A DNA stretch of 64,000 nucleotides from Neoroseomonas oryzicola (GCF_012163135.1 NZ_JAAVUP010000001.1:1237854-1301853); one strand, 5' to 3'. Positions 53,843-62,973 are shown, numbered from the stretch's first letter. The notes: a model not told the origin generated them from the sequence alone. Program-made: numbers and translations.

Positions 53843-55438
53843 TCAGTCTCGGCGCCGGCCGAGCACCCTCGCGGCCTCCGCGAGCTCGGGGCGGGCTTCG
53901 TCCGCCCCCGGCGCTACCGCCAGCAGCAGCCGGTAGCGGGCAGCCGCGACCTCCGGCCGTCCGTTCGCCCGCGCCGCCGCCGCCGCGCCGGCGAGGGACC
54001 TGAATCGGTTCGGATTGACGCGCAGGACGGCCTCGAAGGCAGCCTCCGCCTCCGCGTTCCGCCCCAGCGAGAGCAGCGCCTCCCCCAGCAGTTCGCGCGC
54101 AGGCGCGAGGGGACCGGGTTCCACCACGCTCTTCAGCAGCGCGTCCTCGGCCTCTGCCGCGGCCTGCAACTCGCGAAGCCCGGCCGTGGCGTCGCCCATC
54201 GCGATCGCGGCCAGCGCGGCCACCGCCCTGCGCTGCACGCCCACCTGCGACGCCCAGGCCGCCTGCCCCGATCCCTGCAGGGTCGCCTCGAGCGCGGCCA
54301 GCGCCGCGACCTCGGCGGCCGCGGCCTCCGGCCGGCCGCTGCGGACAAGCCCGACCCCGCGGGCGAAGCGGGTGATGGCCACGACCTGCGGGAACCCGCC
54401 CTGCGCCGGCGGCAGCGCCGCCGCGGCCGCCCAGTCCCCCGTCTCGAGCGCGAGTCGCGCCGGCATCGCCGCCACCGCGAAGGGACCGGCAAGATGCTGC
54501 GGGTTCTGCCGCGCCGCTGCCTCGGCCGCGTCGCGCCATGCGGCGCGCGCCGCCGCGCCGCGGCCGGATTGCAGGAAGGCATAGACCAGGTAGTCGCGCG
54601 CATGCAGCTCGTCATTCGCCTCGCCGGCGGCCCGGGCGAGCGCGGCGGAACGCTCGTTCGCGGCCACCGAGGACGGCCAGTCGCCAAGCCTGGTGAAGAT
54701 GTGGGAGGGCATGTGAACCGCATGCGGTGACGCCGCGGCGACCGTCGCGTAGCGCCTCGCCGCCGGCAGGCCGCGACCGGCCAGGGCCGGCGTGTCGTAG
54801 GCGTGGATCAGGTAGTGCATCACGCCCGGATGTTCGGGCTGCCGCGCCCAGATCGGCTCGAGGATCGCCGCCGCCTGGCGCTGGGCGGCATCCACCGGGT
54901 CGTCGGACGGCGCCGCCATCAGCAGGGACAAGGCGTGGAAGACCTGTGCCTCGTCGTTGTCGGGCGCTGCGGCGGCGACTCGCTCCATGGCGACGGCAAA
55001 GCCGTCCAGCCGGTCCTGCCAGCCGGATGGGCCCGGCTGCACCAGGCCGGCCAGCGCGTCGATCCAGCCATTCCACGGCGGCGGCGCGGCCGGCCCGTCG
55101 CGCAGCAGGACGGCCGCGCGCGCGATCTCCTCCGGCGACGGGACACCGAAGAGGTTGTCGAGGGTCGCCAGCGCCATGCCCCAGCGGGCCATCGCGCAGG
55201 ACGGATCGGCGGCGAGGGCCGCGGCGAAATGGTCGCGCGCCGCCGCATGGTCGAAGGAATGCTGGTGCACCAGCCCCCGGTCGAAGGCCGCCTGTGCCGC
55301 GGCATTGCAAGGCACCGCCATGTGCGCCTGGCCCAGCGCCGCGCCATGGCCGCCATGCTGGCCCGCCGCCGCGACCGGCATCAGCAGGAGGACGGCGGCG
55401 AGGATCGCCTGCCACGGGCCGGATGTTGTCCTGGTCAT
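53843..55438 (-). CDS. Secreted tetratricopeptide repeat protein
   Basis: 531 residues. Signal peptide (about 1-25, ending near AAA), then a His/Gly-rich start (GQHGGHGAALGQAH). The family N-terminus CNAAAQAAFDRGLVHQHSF, DPSCAMARWGMALATLDN, and HYLIHAYDTPALAG with VHMPSHIFTRLGDW place it in the group of secreted TPR proteins of unknown role. Further TPR units fill the C-terminal half. Divergent from the nucleotide cyclase with a 139-nt gap. ATG 55438 starts the signal. Confidence 0.85.
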   Translation of the reverse strand: MTRTTSGPWQAILAAVLLLMPVAAAGQHGGHGAALGQAHMAVPCNAAAQAAFDRGLVHQHSFDHAAARDHFAAALAADPSCAMARWGMALATLDNLFGVPSPEEIARAAVLLRDGPAAPPPWNGWIDALAGLVQPGPSGWQDRLDGFAVAMERVAAAAPDNDEAQVFHALSLLMAAPSDDPVDAAQRQAAAILEPIWARQPEHPGVMHYLIHAYDTPALAGRGLPAARRYATVAAASPHAVHMPSHIFTRLGDWPSSVAANERSAALARAAGEANDELHARDYLVYAFLQSGRGAAARAAWRDAAEAAARQNPQHLAGPFAVAAMPARLALETGDWAAAAALPPAQGGFPQVVAITRFARGVGLVRSGRPEAAAAEVAALAALEATLQGSGQAAWASQVGVQRRAVAALAAIAMGDATAGLRELQAAAEAEDALLKSVVEPGPLAPARELLGEALLSLGRNAEAEAAFEAVLRVNPNRFRSLAGAAAAARANGRPEVAAARYRLLLAVAPGADEARPELAEAARVLGRRRD

Positions 55439-55577
55439 GCCTCGTCCTTCTCGCGCCCCACCCACCGGGCAAGGGCTGGGCCTGCCTGCCGCTGCGCTGG
55501 CGGATCGATCGACCGGGCGCCTTGCCGCGACTTCACGAGACCATGATATCCTCATGCCGGGGCATGGTGGCTTTGGA

Positions 55578-57353
55578 ATGAGCGAGCGGCGGAGCGCGAC
55601 GATCCTGGCCGCGGACGTCGCTGGCTACACTGCGATGATGCAAACCGACGAGGAGCGCGCCTTCGAGCGCGTCTCCGCGCTCATCGACCACATCTCCCGC
55701 ACGATCTCGGACCTGGGCGGCCGCGTCGTCAGCATCGCCGGCGACGGCCTGATCTCCTGCTTCGAGACGGCCCCCGCGGCGCTGCGGGCGGCGAGGCAGT
55801 TCCAGGACGACCTCGCCGAGGCCGGCGCGGCCGAGCCCGAAGACCAGCGGCTGCTGTGCCGCGTCGGGATCCATTCCGGCGAAGTGGTGATGCGGGGCGA
55901 GAAGGTCTTCGGCAGCGTGGTGAACGTCGCCGCCCGGCTGCAGAACATCGCCCAGCCCGGCGGCATCATCGTCTCCGGCCCGGTGCACGAGGCGGTCCGC
56001 GGCGCGGTCGATTGCGGCTTCGAGGACCTGGGCGCCTTGGAGGTCCGGGGCGTCGCCGAGCGGGTCCGCTGCTTCCGCGTGCTGAGCGCCGAGGTCGCCG
56101 GCCAGCGCGCCTTCCCGCCGCTGCCGGACAAGCCGTCGATCGCCGTGCTGCCCTTCGCCAACATGAGCACGGATCCGGACCAGGAGTTCCTCGCGGACGG
56201 CGTGGCGGAGGACATCATCAACACCCTCTCGCGGATCCGCTCCCTCTTCGTGATCGCGCGCGGCTCCTCCTTCACCTACCGCAACCGCAACGTGCCGGTG
56301 AACCAGATCGGGCGGGAGCTCGGCGTGCGCTACGCGCTCGACGGCACGGTGCGGCGCGCCGGCGACCGCATCCGCATCGCCAGCCACCTGGTGGAGGCCG
56401 AGAGCGGCATCCAGCTCTGGGCCGGCCAGTTCGAGGGCGATGTCGCCGACATCTTCGCGCTGCAGGACCGCGTCACCGAGGGCGTGGCCGCGGTGATCGA
56501 GCCGCGCCTGCTGTTCGCCGAGGTCGAACGCGTCGCGCGCCGGCCGCCCGAGAGCATCCAGGCCTACGACCTGTTCCTGCGCGCCACCGGCCACTTCTAC
56601 CGCATGACGCGCGACGACATCGAGACGGCGAAGGAACTGACCGACCGCGCGCTGCGCCTCGACCCCGAGAGCGCGCGCAACCTCGCCCTCGGCGGGCGGT
56701 GCCGCCTGCACCGCAAGGTGCAGGGCTGGGTGCCGCCCAACCATCCCTCGATCGCCGAGGGCGCGCGCATGGGCCGGCGCGCGGCCGAACTCGCGATGGA
56801 CGATTCCGAGGTGCTGTGGATGGGCGGGATCGTGGTCGCGCTCGCGGGCGGCGACGTGACGGGCGGCATCGCGCTCATCGACCGTGCATTGCAGATCAAC
56901 CCGAACTCGGCCGACGCGCTCACCTACAGCGGCATGGCGCGGGCCTATCTGGGGGAGAGCGACGTCGCGCTCGCGCATCTCGAGCGCGCGCACCGGCTCA
57001 GCCCGCTCGATGCCCAGACCTACAACAAGTTCCTCGCCGCCGCCTTCGCCTGCTTCACCGCCGCCCGCTACGAGGAAAGCCTCGAATGGACGGACCGCAC
57101 GCTGAAGGAGAAGGCCGACTACGTCCCGGCCTGGCGCATGCGCGCCGCGTGCTTCGGCCTGCTCGGGCGCCTCGATGAAGGGCGGGAAGCGGTGCTGCGC
57201 CTGCTCGCCTTCAGTCCGCAGGAGACGCAGGCGAGCATCCGGACCTACTACAGCGTGTCGATCAAGAAGCCGGCGGCCGTCGACGCCTTCGTCGAGGGGC
57301 TCCGGCGCGTCGGGATGCCGTCGGGCGACGAGGCGCAGGCCAGGTCGGCCTGA
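55578..57353 (+). CDS. Class III adenylate/guanylate cyclase with TolB-like and TPR regions
   Basis: 591 residues. The cyclase homology domain (1-175) has metal Asp13 in ATILAADVAGYTAMM and Asp56 in SIAGDGLISCF, with the transition-state Asn/Arg in GSVVNVAARLQNIA. The middle part (about 190-330), with SIAVLPFANMSTDPDQEFLADG, resembles the FlgO/TolB-like segment common in rhizobial-type cyclases. TPR units form the C-terminus. No TM helix is evident. ATG 55578 starts at the catalytic domain; an in-frame ATG lies 24 nt upstream. Expected to make cAMP; substrate not proven. Confidence 0.9.
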   Translation: MSERRSATILAADVAGYTAMMQTDEERAFERVSALIDHISRTISDLGGRVVSIAGDGLISCFETAPAALRAARQFQDDLAEAGAAEPEDQRLLCRVGIHSGEVVMRGEKVFGSVVNVAARLQNIAQPGGIIVSGPVHEAVRGAVDCGFEDLGALEVRGVAERVRCFRVLSAEVAGQRAFPPLPDKPSIAVLPFANMSTDPDQEFLADGVAEDIINTLSRIRSLFVIARGSSFTYRNRNVPVNQIGRELGVRYALDGTVRRAGDRIRIASHLVEAESGIQLWAGQFEGDVADIFALQDRVTEGVAAVIEPRLLFAEVERVARRPPESIQAYDLFLRATGHFYRMTRDDIETAKELTDRALRLDPESARNLALGGRCRLHRKVQGWVPPNHPSIAEGARMGRRAAELAMDDSEVLWMGGIVVALAGGDVTGGIALIDRALQINPNSADALTYSGMARAYLGESDVALAHLERAHRLSPLDAQTYNKFLAAAFACFTAARYEESLEWTDRTLKEKADYVPAWRMRAACFGLLGRLDEGREAVLRLLAFSPQETQASIRTYYSVSIKKPAAVDAFVEGLRRVGMPSGDEAQARSA

Positions 57354-57369
57354 ACCCGACCGGCCGGCG

Positions 57370-58995
57370 TCAGTCGAGCCCACCGGGCGCGCCGAGGCGG
57401 TCGGCCAGCCGGTAGGCCATGGCGGCGACGGTCAGGCTCGGCGCATTCACCGGCGCGCTGACATGCGTCGAGGGCCCGAGGATCGACAGGTTCGGATGCT
57501 CGTGCGTCCGCAGGTCCGGGCCGACGACCGAGACCGCCGGGTCCCGGCCCATGCGCGTCGTGCCCGCGATGATCGCGTTCGACAGATAAGGCGCGTTCCA
57601 GGTGACGTAGGTCGCGCCCATCGCATCGAGGATGCGCTGGTTCACCTTCAGCGCCTCATCCAGCCCGCGGCGCGTGTAGTCGTCGAGCGCGAAGGTCACG
57701 CGGGGCCGGGGTATGCCGGCGGCATCACGCAGCACCGGATCGAGCTCGACGCGGTTCTCCCGCCGCGCCAGCGTCTCCGCCGAAGCATTGAGCCGCAGGT
57801 GGCGCGAGACGCGCTGGTTCAGGCCCTCGACCAGCGCGCTGCCCTTCAGCCCCTGGGCGATGAGGTCGCGCGCGACGCGCGTCGCGTCGCTGTTGCCCGA
57901 CCACCCGCTGTTCATGAAGGAGGTGCCGACGGCCGCGCGGTCCCTGCGGAAGGCGCCGTCGCGCATCTGCTCGATGCCGCTCGTCTGCTGCGGGCCGCGA
58001 TAGGGCAGCACGGGATCGCGCGTGAGCCCCTGGCAGTCCTGGTTCGCCTGCGTCAGCAGCCAGCGCCCGACATTGTCGCTGCCATTCGCCACGCCGTTCG
58101 GCGCCTGCGCCTGGCGGCTCGCGAGCAGCAGGCGGGGCGTCTCGATCGCGTGGCAGCAGAGCACATAGTGGCGCGCGGTGACGCGCAGCGTCGCGCCGTC
58201 GGGGCGCTTCGCCACCAGCGCCGAGACCCGGCGCGCGGCATCCAGTTCGATGAAGTCGACGCGGGCGCGCTCGATCAGCCGCGCGCCGGCGGCCTCCGCC
58301 TTCGCCACATGCACGGAGGCATCGTATTTCGCGCCGATCGGGCAGATCGGTACGCAGGTGTTATTGCCGCAACAGGCCGGCCTGCCATCGAAGGGCACCG
58401 AGTTGCGGGCATGGGAGAAGAGCCCCGCCGTCAGCCCGAGCTGCGTGAGGGCCGGCGCGAGGGCGAGGTCGAGCGCGCTCGGCGGGACGGGCGGCTGCGG
58501 GAACGGCCCACGCCGCGGCGCGCCCCAGGTGAAGCGCGGATCACCCGCCACGCCCCATTCGCGCTCGGCGCGCTCGTAGTAGGGCTCGAGCTCCGCATAG
58601 CCGATCGGCCAGTCCTCGCCGACGCCGTAGAGCGAGCGCATGCGCAGGTCGTTCGGCCGCAGGCGGTCGGCAAAGCCCGTCCAGTGCCAGGAGGTGCCGC
58701 CGACCAGCCGCAGATAGGCGCCGATGAAGGGCATCTCCCCGCCCTGGACGTAGAAATCCGCGTAGCGGTCGTCCTCCGGGAAGGGTGCGAAGGGGTCGGG
58801 CGGATAGGCGGATTGCGGCCCCTTCACCGGGTTGGCGAAGAAGGTCCGCGTCAGTTCGGCGCGGCTGCGCCGCTGCCCCGCCTCCAGCACGATGACGCGC
58901 AGCCCCTTGGCTGCGAGGCCATGCGCAGCGTGCGCCCCGGCGACGCCGGAACCGACGATGGCAACGTCGCAGGCGTCGGTCGGATCGGTGGTCAC
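57370..58995 (-). CDS. GMC family oxidoreductase, catalytic subunit
   Basis: 541 residues. FAD Rossmann motif DVAIVGSGVAGAHAAHGLAAKG with VIVLEAGQ; the GMC signature region GGTSWHWTGFADRLRP; a Cys-rich patch PACCGNNTCVPICPIGAKYD as in membrane dehydrogenases; TTRMGRDPAVSVV and the C-terminal HVSAPVNAPSLTVAAMAYR. GTG start at 58995 shares GTGA with the Tat subunit gene. No signal peptide, so it probably hitchhikes through Tat with the small subunit. Like fructose or gluconate dehydrogenases, it would pass electrons to the operon's cytochrome c. Substrate unknown. Confidence 0.92.
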   Translation of the reverse strand: MTTDPTDACDVAIVGSGVAGAHAAHGLAAKGLRVIVLEAGQRRSRAELTRTFFANPVKGPQSAYPPDPFAPFPEDDRYADFYVQGGEMPFIGAYLRLVGGTSWHWTGFADRLRPNDLRMRSLYGVGEDWPIGYAELEPYYERAEREWGVAGDPRFTWGAPRRGPFPQPPVPPSALDLALAPALTQLGLTAGLFSHARNSVPFDGRPACCGNNTCVPICPIGAKYDASVHVAKAEAAGARLIERARVDFIELDAARRVSALVAKRPDGATLRVTARHYVLCCHAIETPRLLLASRQAQAPNGVANGSDNVGRWLLTQANQDCQGLTRDPVLPYRGPQQTSGIEQMRDGAFRRDRAAVGTSFMNSGWSGNSDATRVARDLIAQGLKGSALVEGLNQRVSRHLRLNASAETLARRENRVELDPVLRDAAGIPRPRVTFALDDYTRRGLDEALKVNQRILDAMGATYVTWNAPYLSNAIIAGTTRMGRDPAVSVVGPDLRTHEHPNLSILGPSTHVSAPVNAPSLTVAAMAYRLADRLGAPGGLD

Positions 58996-59411
58996 GTGCG
59001 GGCCCAGTCGCCGAAGGTGCCGCTGCACAGCCCGGGCGCCTTGGTGAAGCGGAGCACCTGCCAGGCGAGCGCCCAGGGATAATGGCCGGCCCGTGCGCGG
59101 GGATCCGCGACCTCGGTCTCGCCCGTATAGAGGATCACGAGCAGCCGCTGCGCCAGCGGCTCGAGCCGGTCCGGCAAAGCCGCGCCGCGTCGCCAGGCGG
59201 CGACCGCGGCGATGAGGTCGCCGACAAGCGCCGCGCCGAACTCCGCCACAAGCATGCGCTGCGCCGCGTCCACCACGAAGGGCGGCAGGTCGCGGCTGCC
59301 CGCCAGCGCGAGCGCGGCTTCGGTGAAGTCCCCCACCGGCGCGGCGCTGGCGCATCCGATGTGGAACAGCGGCGACGCCGCAACGCCGCCGAGCAGGTCC
59401 CTCCGCCTCAT
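58992..59411 (-). CDS. Tat-secreted small subunit of the GMC dehydrogenase
   Basis: 139 residues. The N-terminus MRRRDLLGGVAASPLFHIGCASA fits a Tat signal (RRRDLL) with a possible lipobox or export cut. The rest, with FTEAALALAGSRDLPPFVVD and LVILYTGETE, resembles the small (gamma) subunits of gluconate 2-dehydrogenase or sugar dehydrogenase complexes, which act as export partners of GMC subunits. It overlaps the genes on both sides by 4 nt. Family match is by position, size and signal, so moderate. Confidence 0.7.
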   Translation of the reverse strand: MRRRDLLGGVAASPLFHIGCASAAPVGDFTEAALALAGSRDLPPFVVDAAQRMLVAEFGAALVGDLIAAVAAWRRGAALPDRLEPLAQRLLVILYTGETEVADPRARAGHYPWALAWQVLRFTKAPGLCSGTFGDWART

Positions 59412-60109
59412 TGCGGGCGCCGGACGGACAGGACCAGCACGCCGCGTGCACGCCCCGAATCCGGATCAACGCGCTGCATCGCGGGGAGCAGCGTCGCGAC
59501 CGGCACCCAGACCGGCGGATACTTGTAGCGTGCGACATCGAGGATCAGGACGGTATCGCTCGCGGCATCGAAGGCTGCGACCGGCGAGATATGCCCGTCG
59601 CCCTCCTGATCCAGCGGGATGCGCGAATAGTTCACGATCACGCGGCTGGACGGATCGGCGAGCGCGGCGGAAATCCGTGCGCGCAAGGTCGTGACGTCCA
59701 GCGCATCCGCATGCAACGCCTCGGCCGAGGCGCCAAGGTTGCGCGCGAAGGCGGCGAGCTGATCGAGCGTCAGGCCGCCGCCCTGGACCGCAGCGTAGCT
59801 CTTCACCGCCAGGTTCGCCGGCGTGAAGAGCGAGTCCTGCGTCATCCGCCGGTAGGGAAAGAAGGCGGCCGGCGCGGGCTCCCGGATGCCGAGCGAGTTC
59901 AACGCCGTCGCCAGGGAGGCGGGCCCGCAGAAGGTCAGGAAGACCTCGGTCTCGAGATTCGCCAGCAGCCCGAGCGCCTGCGGACCACCGGTCGCGCGCT
60001 GGAATCGGGCCGCACCGTCGGAGGTATCGAGCGCCACGAGCTGCGCGCGCAGCGGTGCCGGCGCAAGCAGCGCGACAAGCAGGAGGGCGAGGCCCAGGCG
60101 GCGCGTCAT
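59408..60109 (-). CDS. Phytochelatin synthase family protein, secreted
   Basis: 233 residues. Sec signal peptide (about 1-23). The catalytic triad of the papain-like family is intact: Cys61 in TFCGPASLATALNSL, His173 in GDGHISPVAAFD, and Asp191 in LILDVARYKYPPVWVP. Only the N-terminal catalytic domain is present, as in bacterial members that cleave glycine from glutathione rather than polymerising it. Located between cytochrome c and Tat-subunit genes with ATGA overlaps on both sides. Gamma-glutamyl peptidase activity in the periplasm is predicted; its link to the dehydrogenase is unknown. Confidence 0.92.
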   Translation of the reverse strand: MTRRLGLALLLVALLAPAPLRAQLVALDTSDGAARFQRATGGPQALGLLANLETEVFLTFCGPASLATALNSLGIREPAPAAFFPYRRMTQDSLFTPANLAVKSYAAVQGGGLTLDQLAAFARNLGASAEALHADALDVTTLRARISAALADPSSRVIVNYSRIPLDQEGDGHISPVAAFDAASDTVLILDVARYKYPPVWVPVATLLPAMQRVDPDSGRARGVLVLSVRRPQ

Positions 60110-60456
60110 CGCAGTGACCTCAGCGAGGCGAAGAAGACCGCAAGCTCGTCGATCGTCCGGTCGTCGAGGGGACGCGCGACAGACGCCATCATCTCGGCGG
60201 CCTCGCCGGTCCGCTGCCCGCCGCGGTAGGCGCGCAGGGCCGACGCCAAGTAGGCGGCGTTCTGCCCGCCGATGATGGGATAGTCGAGGTTGTCCGGCCG
60301 TCCGAAGGGGCCGTGGCAGGACAGGCATACGGACGCTGCCTCCGGAACGGAAGGCGCCGGCGGGTCCTGCGCGCGCCCGCTGCCGTGGCTCGACAGGAAC
60401 ACGACCAACGCGGCGGCGGACCGCCGGATCATTTGGCCTGAACGGCGCTTCGCCAT
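60106..60456 (-). CDS. c-type cytochrome, single haem
   Basis: 116 residues from ATG 60456; ATG 60432 and 60486 are also in frame. N-terminal signal (RRSAALVVFLSSHGSG region), then the haem motif CLSCH in SVCLSCHGPFGRPD, then DYPIIGGQNAAYLASALRAY and a distal Met candidate in AAEMMASVARPL, as in class I cytochromes c. It overlaps the phytochelatin-synthase-like gene by ATGA. Predicted periplasmic electron acceptor for the GMC dehydrogenase. Confidence 0.9.
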   Translation of the reverse strand: MAKRRSGQMIRRSAAALVVFLSSHGSGRAQDPPAPSVPEAASVCLSCHGPFGRPDNLDYPIIGGQNAAYLASALRAYRGGQRTGEAAEMMASVARPLDDRTIDELAVFFASLRSLR

Positions 60457-60558
60457 CTCCGATCCGCATCCCCCGCTCATCGGCACCGAAAGCCTAAGGC
60501 AGCACTGCGCATCGTGCCAATGGCGGATCGAACGGCAGGCGCGGGCGCGCCCGCCGCG

Positions 60559-62772
60559 TCACCGCAAGGCCAGGTCAACGACCCGGGTGTTGTCCACGAG
60601 CTTCTCGGATACCTGCAGCATGATCATGCGGTGAACGGCGAAGGCCAGCGGGGGGTCTTTCACCTCGAGCCGCGCGAGTCCCGCGCGATCGATCCGCACG
60701 GCCTCGCAGTGCGTCACCGCAATCACCGAGGCCGTCCGGTTGCCGCCGCGCACAAGCGCGATCTCCCCGACCAGCGTCCCCGGCGTCAGGGTGCGAAGAT
60801 GAACCGGCGCGGCGCCCGTCTCCAGCAGCACGGTGGAAACCCGGCCGCGTTCCAGGAAGATCATGTCGTCGCCAGGCTGGCCCTGGCGCATCAGGATGTC
60901 CCCGGGCGCGAAGACAACACGGCTGACGAAGGGCGCGAGGCGCCGCGCGACCTCAGACGCATCGCCGGCTTCGGCGAGATGCGCCGCAAGACTCGCCCGC
61001 TCGTCATGCGCGACCTGCCCATGTTCGGCGAGGATAAGCTCCTCGGCCTGCTCCAGCCCCTGGTCGGCGCTCGGGAATCGCACGCAATCAGGCTCCCGGA
61101 AAATGTCCCGGGCTAGGAAGCGATCGTTCAGCGCGCGCGGTACGGCCGTGAGGGCGATCCGGACGTGTCGCTGCCTTGCCTCCCGTTCCAGCCGCCCGAA
61201 CACATCGATCGCCGAACTGTCCATGCCGAGGACGTGCCCGAAATCCAGGATCAGGAACCGAACACCATCGGCCGAGGTGGCGGCGAAGGCGCGCTGAACC
61301 GTCTCGGCGTTGAGGAAGAACATGTAGCCCTGAAGGCGCAGGAGCAGGATCCCGCGAGCCTCCGCCGCGAGCACGCGCGTCATCGTGGCCGATCGCGTCA
61401 CACTGCTGCGCATCTCGTTGCCGCGCACGGTGCTGCGAATCACGGGGATGCGGCGATAGGTCCAGGCAAGGATCAGTAGCGAGAGCCCGAGGCCAAGGGC
61501 AATCCCTCCCAGGATGCCCAGGATCACGATGGATGCCGCGACGGCCAGAAGGATGGCGACCTCGTGCCGCGGCAGCATGCGCGCCTCGCGCCAGGTTCGG
61601 ATCACGAGCCACTCGAAGCCGACCGAGAGCAGCAGGGCCGCGAGAACCGGCCTCGGCATGAGCGCCAGGGCATCCGCCCCGAACAGCAGGACAGCGAGCG
61701 CGACGGCCCCGGGCACAGCGGGGACCCATCGTCCACGCTGCCCGGACCGCGCCAGGAGGGTGCTCGGGGCCAGGGCATGCCCGGTGGGCAAGCCGCCGAG
61801 CGCGCCTCCGGCAATGTTCGCGATGCCGGCAACCTGCATTTCTCGGTCCACGTTCATCGGGCGCCCGATCAGGGCCTCGATGCCGGTCACCATCAGGGCC
61901 AGCGTGATCGCGCTCAGGAGCGCCGACGAAGCGGCGTAGGGCAGCAGGACGCCAGCGAGGTCCCAGTCGAGCAGATCGAAGGACGCCGCGGACGGGAACG
62001 ACAGGATCCGTCCGGATGGAAAGGGGCCGAGCAGCCACCCTGCCCGCTGGCCGTCCGCCACGGTCCGCCCAAGTGCGAGCCAGCATATGTGAAAGGCGAC
62101 GATGGCGACCGCCATGATGGCAGGTGCGGCCGCGCCATGCCGGATCCGCCGCGGCAGGATGATCAGCAGGATTGCGGTGCCAATCGCGACTCCGGCCTGC
62201 AGGAGGCGCTCGGGGGCCGCATATGCACCCAGTTCGCCGAAGCCGGGCGCGACGCCCGTCGCAAGGGTGATTCCGCCGGTGGTGAATGCCGCCCCGAGGC
62301 CCGCGAAGAAACCGATCGCCACCGGATGAGGCAGCAAGCGGACCAGGGAACCGAGGCGAGCGAGTCCGACCGCCGCAAGGGCGGCGCCGGTCGCGGCCGT
62401 CATCAGTCCGGAGGCGAGCACTGCGGCGCCTTCGCGCGTCAGACCCGCGGGCACACCTTTCGCTTCCAACACCGCATCAGCGGCCTGCACCGCCGCGGCA
62501 TGCAGGACCGCCACGCTGCCGAAGGCAGCGAAGGCGATGCCGGGTCTCGCATTACCCAGGGTCCCGAGGATCGTGACCGTCACGAGCCCGAGGAGAACCG
62601 CGGAAATGCCAAGTTGCAGGCCAGCAGCCGAGAACCCGGCGAACACCAGGCCCGCATAAGCCAGCGCACTCGTGACGCTCCAGACCGAAATGATGCTGCC
62701 ATCGGCCAGGGCCCTGGCGATCGCGGCAGCGTGCCGGATCCCACCTGGGGCGGGCTTCGGCTTGGTAAGCAT
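60559..62772 (-). CDS. SulP transporter with STAS and cyclic-nucleotide-binding domains
   Basis: 737 residues. Transporter core (about 20-430) with SulP-like RPMNVDREMQVAGIANIAGG and GGLPTGHALAPSTLLARSGQ. A STAS domain (about 470-570) has LILDFGHVLGMDSSAIDVFG. A C-terminal cNMP/Crp-like domain (about 600-715) has GDILMRQGQPGDDMIFLERG and GTLVGEIALVRGGNRTASV with Glu and Arg. ATG 62772 is chosen for its GGGAG ribosome binding site; frames extend further up to 62841 or 62961. Anion (sulfate/bicarbonate) transport gated by a nucleotide is inferred. The cytochrome operon follows on the same strand 72 nt later. Confidence 0.9.
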   Translation of the reverse strand: MLTKPKPAPGGIRHAAAIARALADGSIISVWSVTSALAYAGLVFAGFSAAGLQLGISAVLLGLVTVTILGTLGNARPGIAFAAFGSVAVLHAAAVQAADAVLEAKGVPAGLTREGAAVLASGLMTAATGAALAAVGLARLGSLVRLLPHPVAIGFFAGLGAAFTTGGITLATGVAPGFGELGAYAAPERLLQAGVAIGTAILLIILPRRIRHGAAAPAIMAVAIVAFHICWLALGRTVADGQRAGWLLGPFPSGRILSFPSAASFDLLDWDLAGVLLPYAASSALLSAITLALMVTGIEALIGRPMNVDREMQVAGIANIAGGALGGLPTGHALAPSTLLARSGQRGRWVPAVPGAVALAVLLFGADALALMPRPVLAALLLSVGFEWLVIRTWREARMLPRHEVAILLAVAASIVILGILGGIALGLGLSLLILAWTYRRIPVIRSTVRGNEMRSSVTRSATMTRVLAAEARGILLLRLQGYMFFLNAETVQRAFAATSADGVRFLILDFGHVLGMDSSAIDVFGRLEREARQRHVRIALTAVPRALNDRFLARDIFREPDCVRFPSADQGLEQAEELILAEHGQVAHDERASLAAHLAEAGDASEVARRLAPFVSRVVFAPGDILMRQGQPGDDMIFLERGRVSTVLLETGAAPVHLRTLTPGTLVGEIALVRGGNRTASVIAVTHCEAVRIDRAGLARLEVKDPPLAFAVHRMIMLQVSEKLVDNTRVVDLALR

Positions 62773-62973
62773 GACGCGGCTCCCAGTCGTTGCCCAGCGA
62801 GCGGAGCGTAGGAGCAGCTCGCCTGACGTGACCACTGACATCGCGGAAATTCGCAGCGCCGTACCGGCGTTATGTCTTGCGCTGAGGTACAGGGCCAGGC
62901 TGTGAGCGCCTTGACGGCGTATCGTATCCGTCCGGCGGAGGCCGCGGGCACTGAGCGGCAACGATCGATGGGG

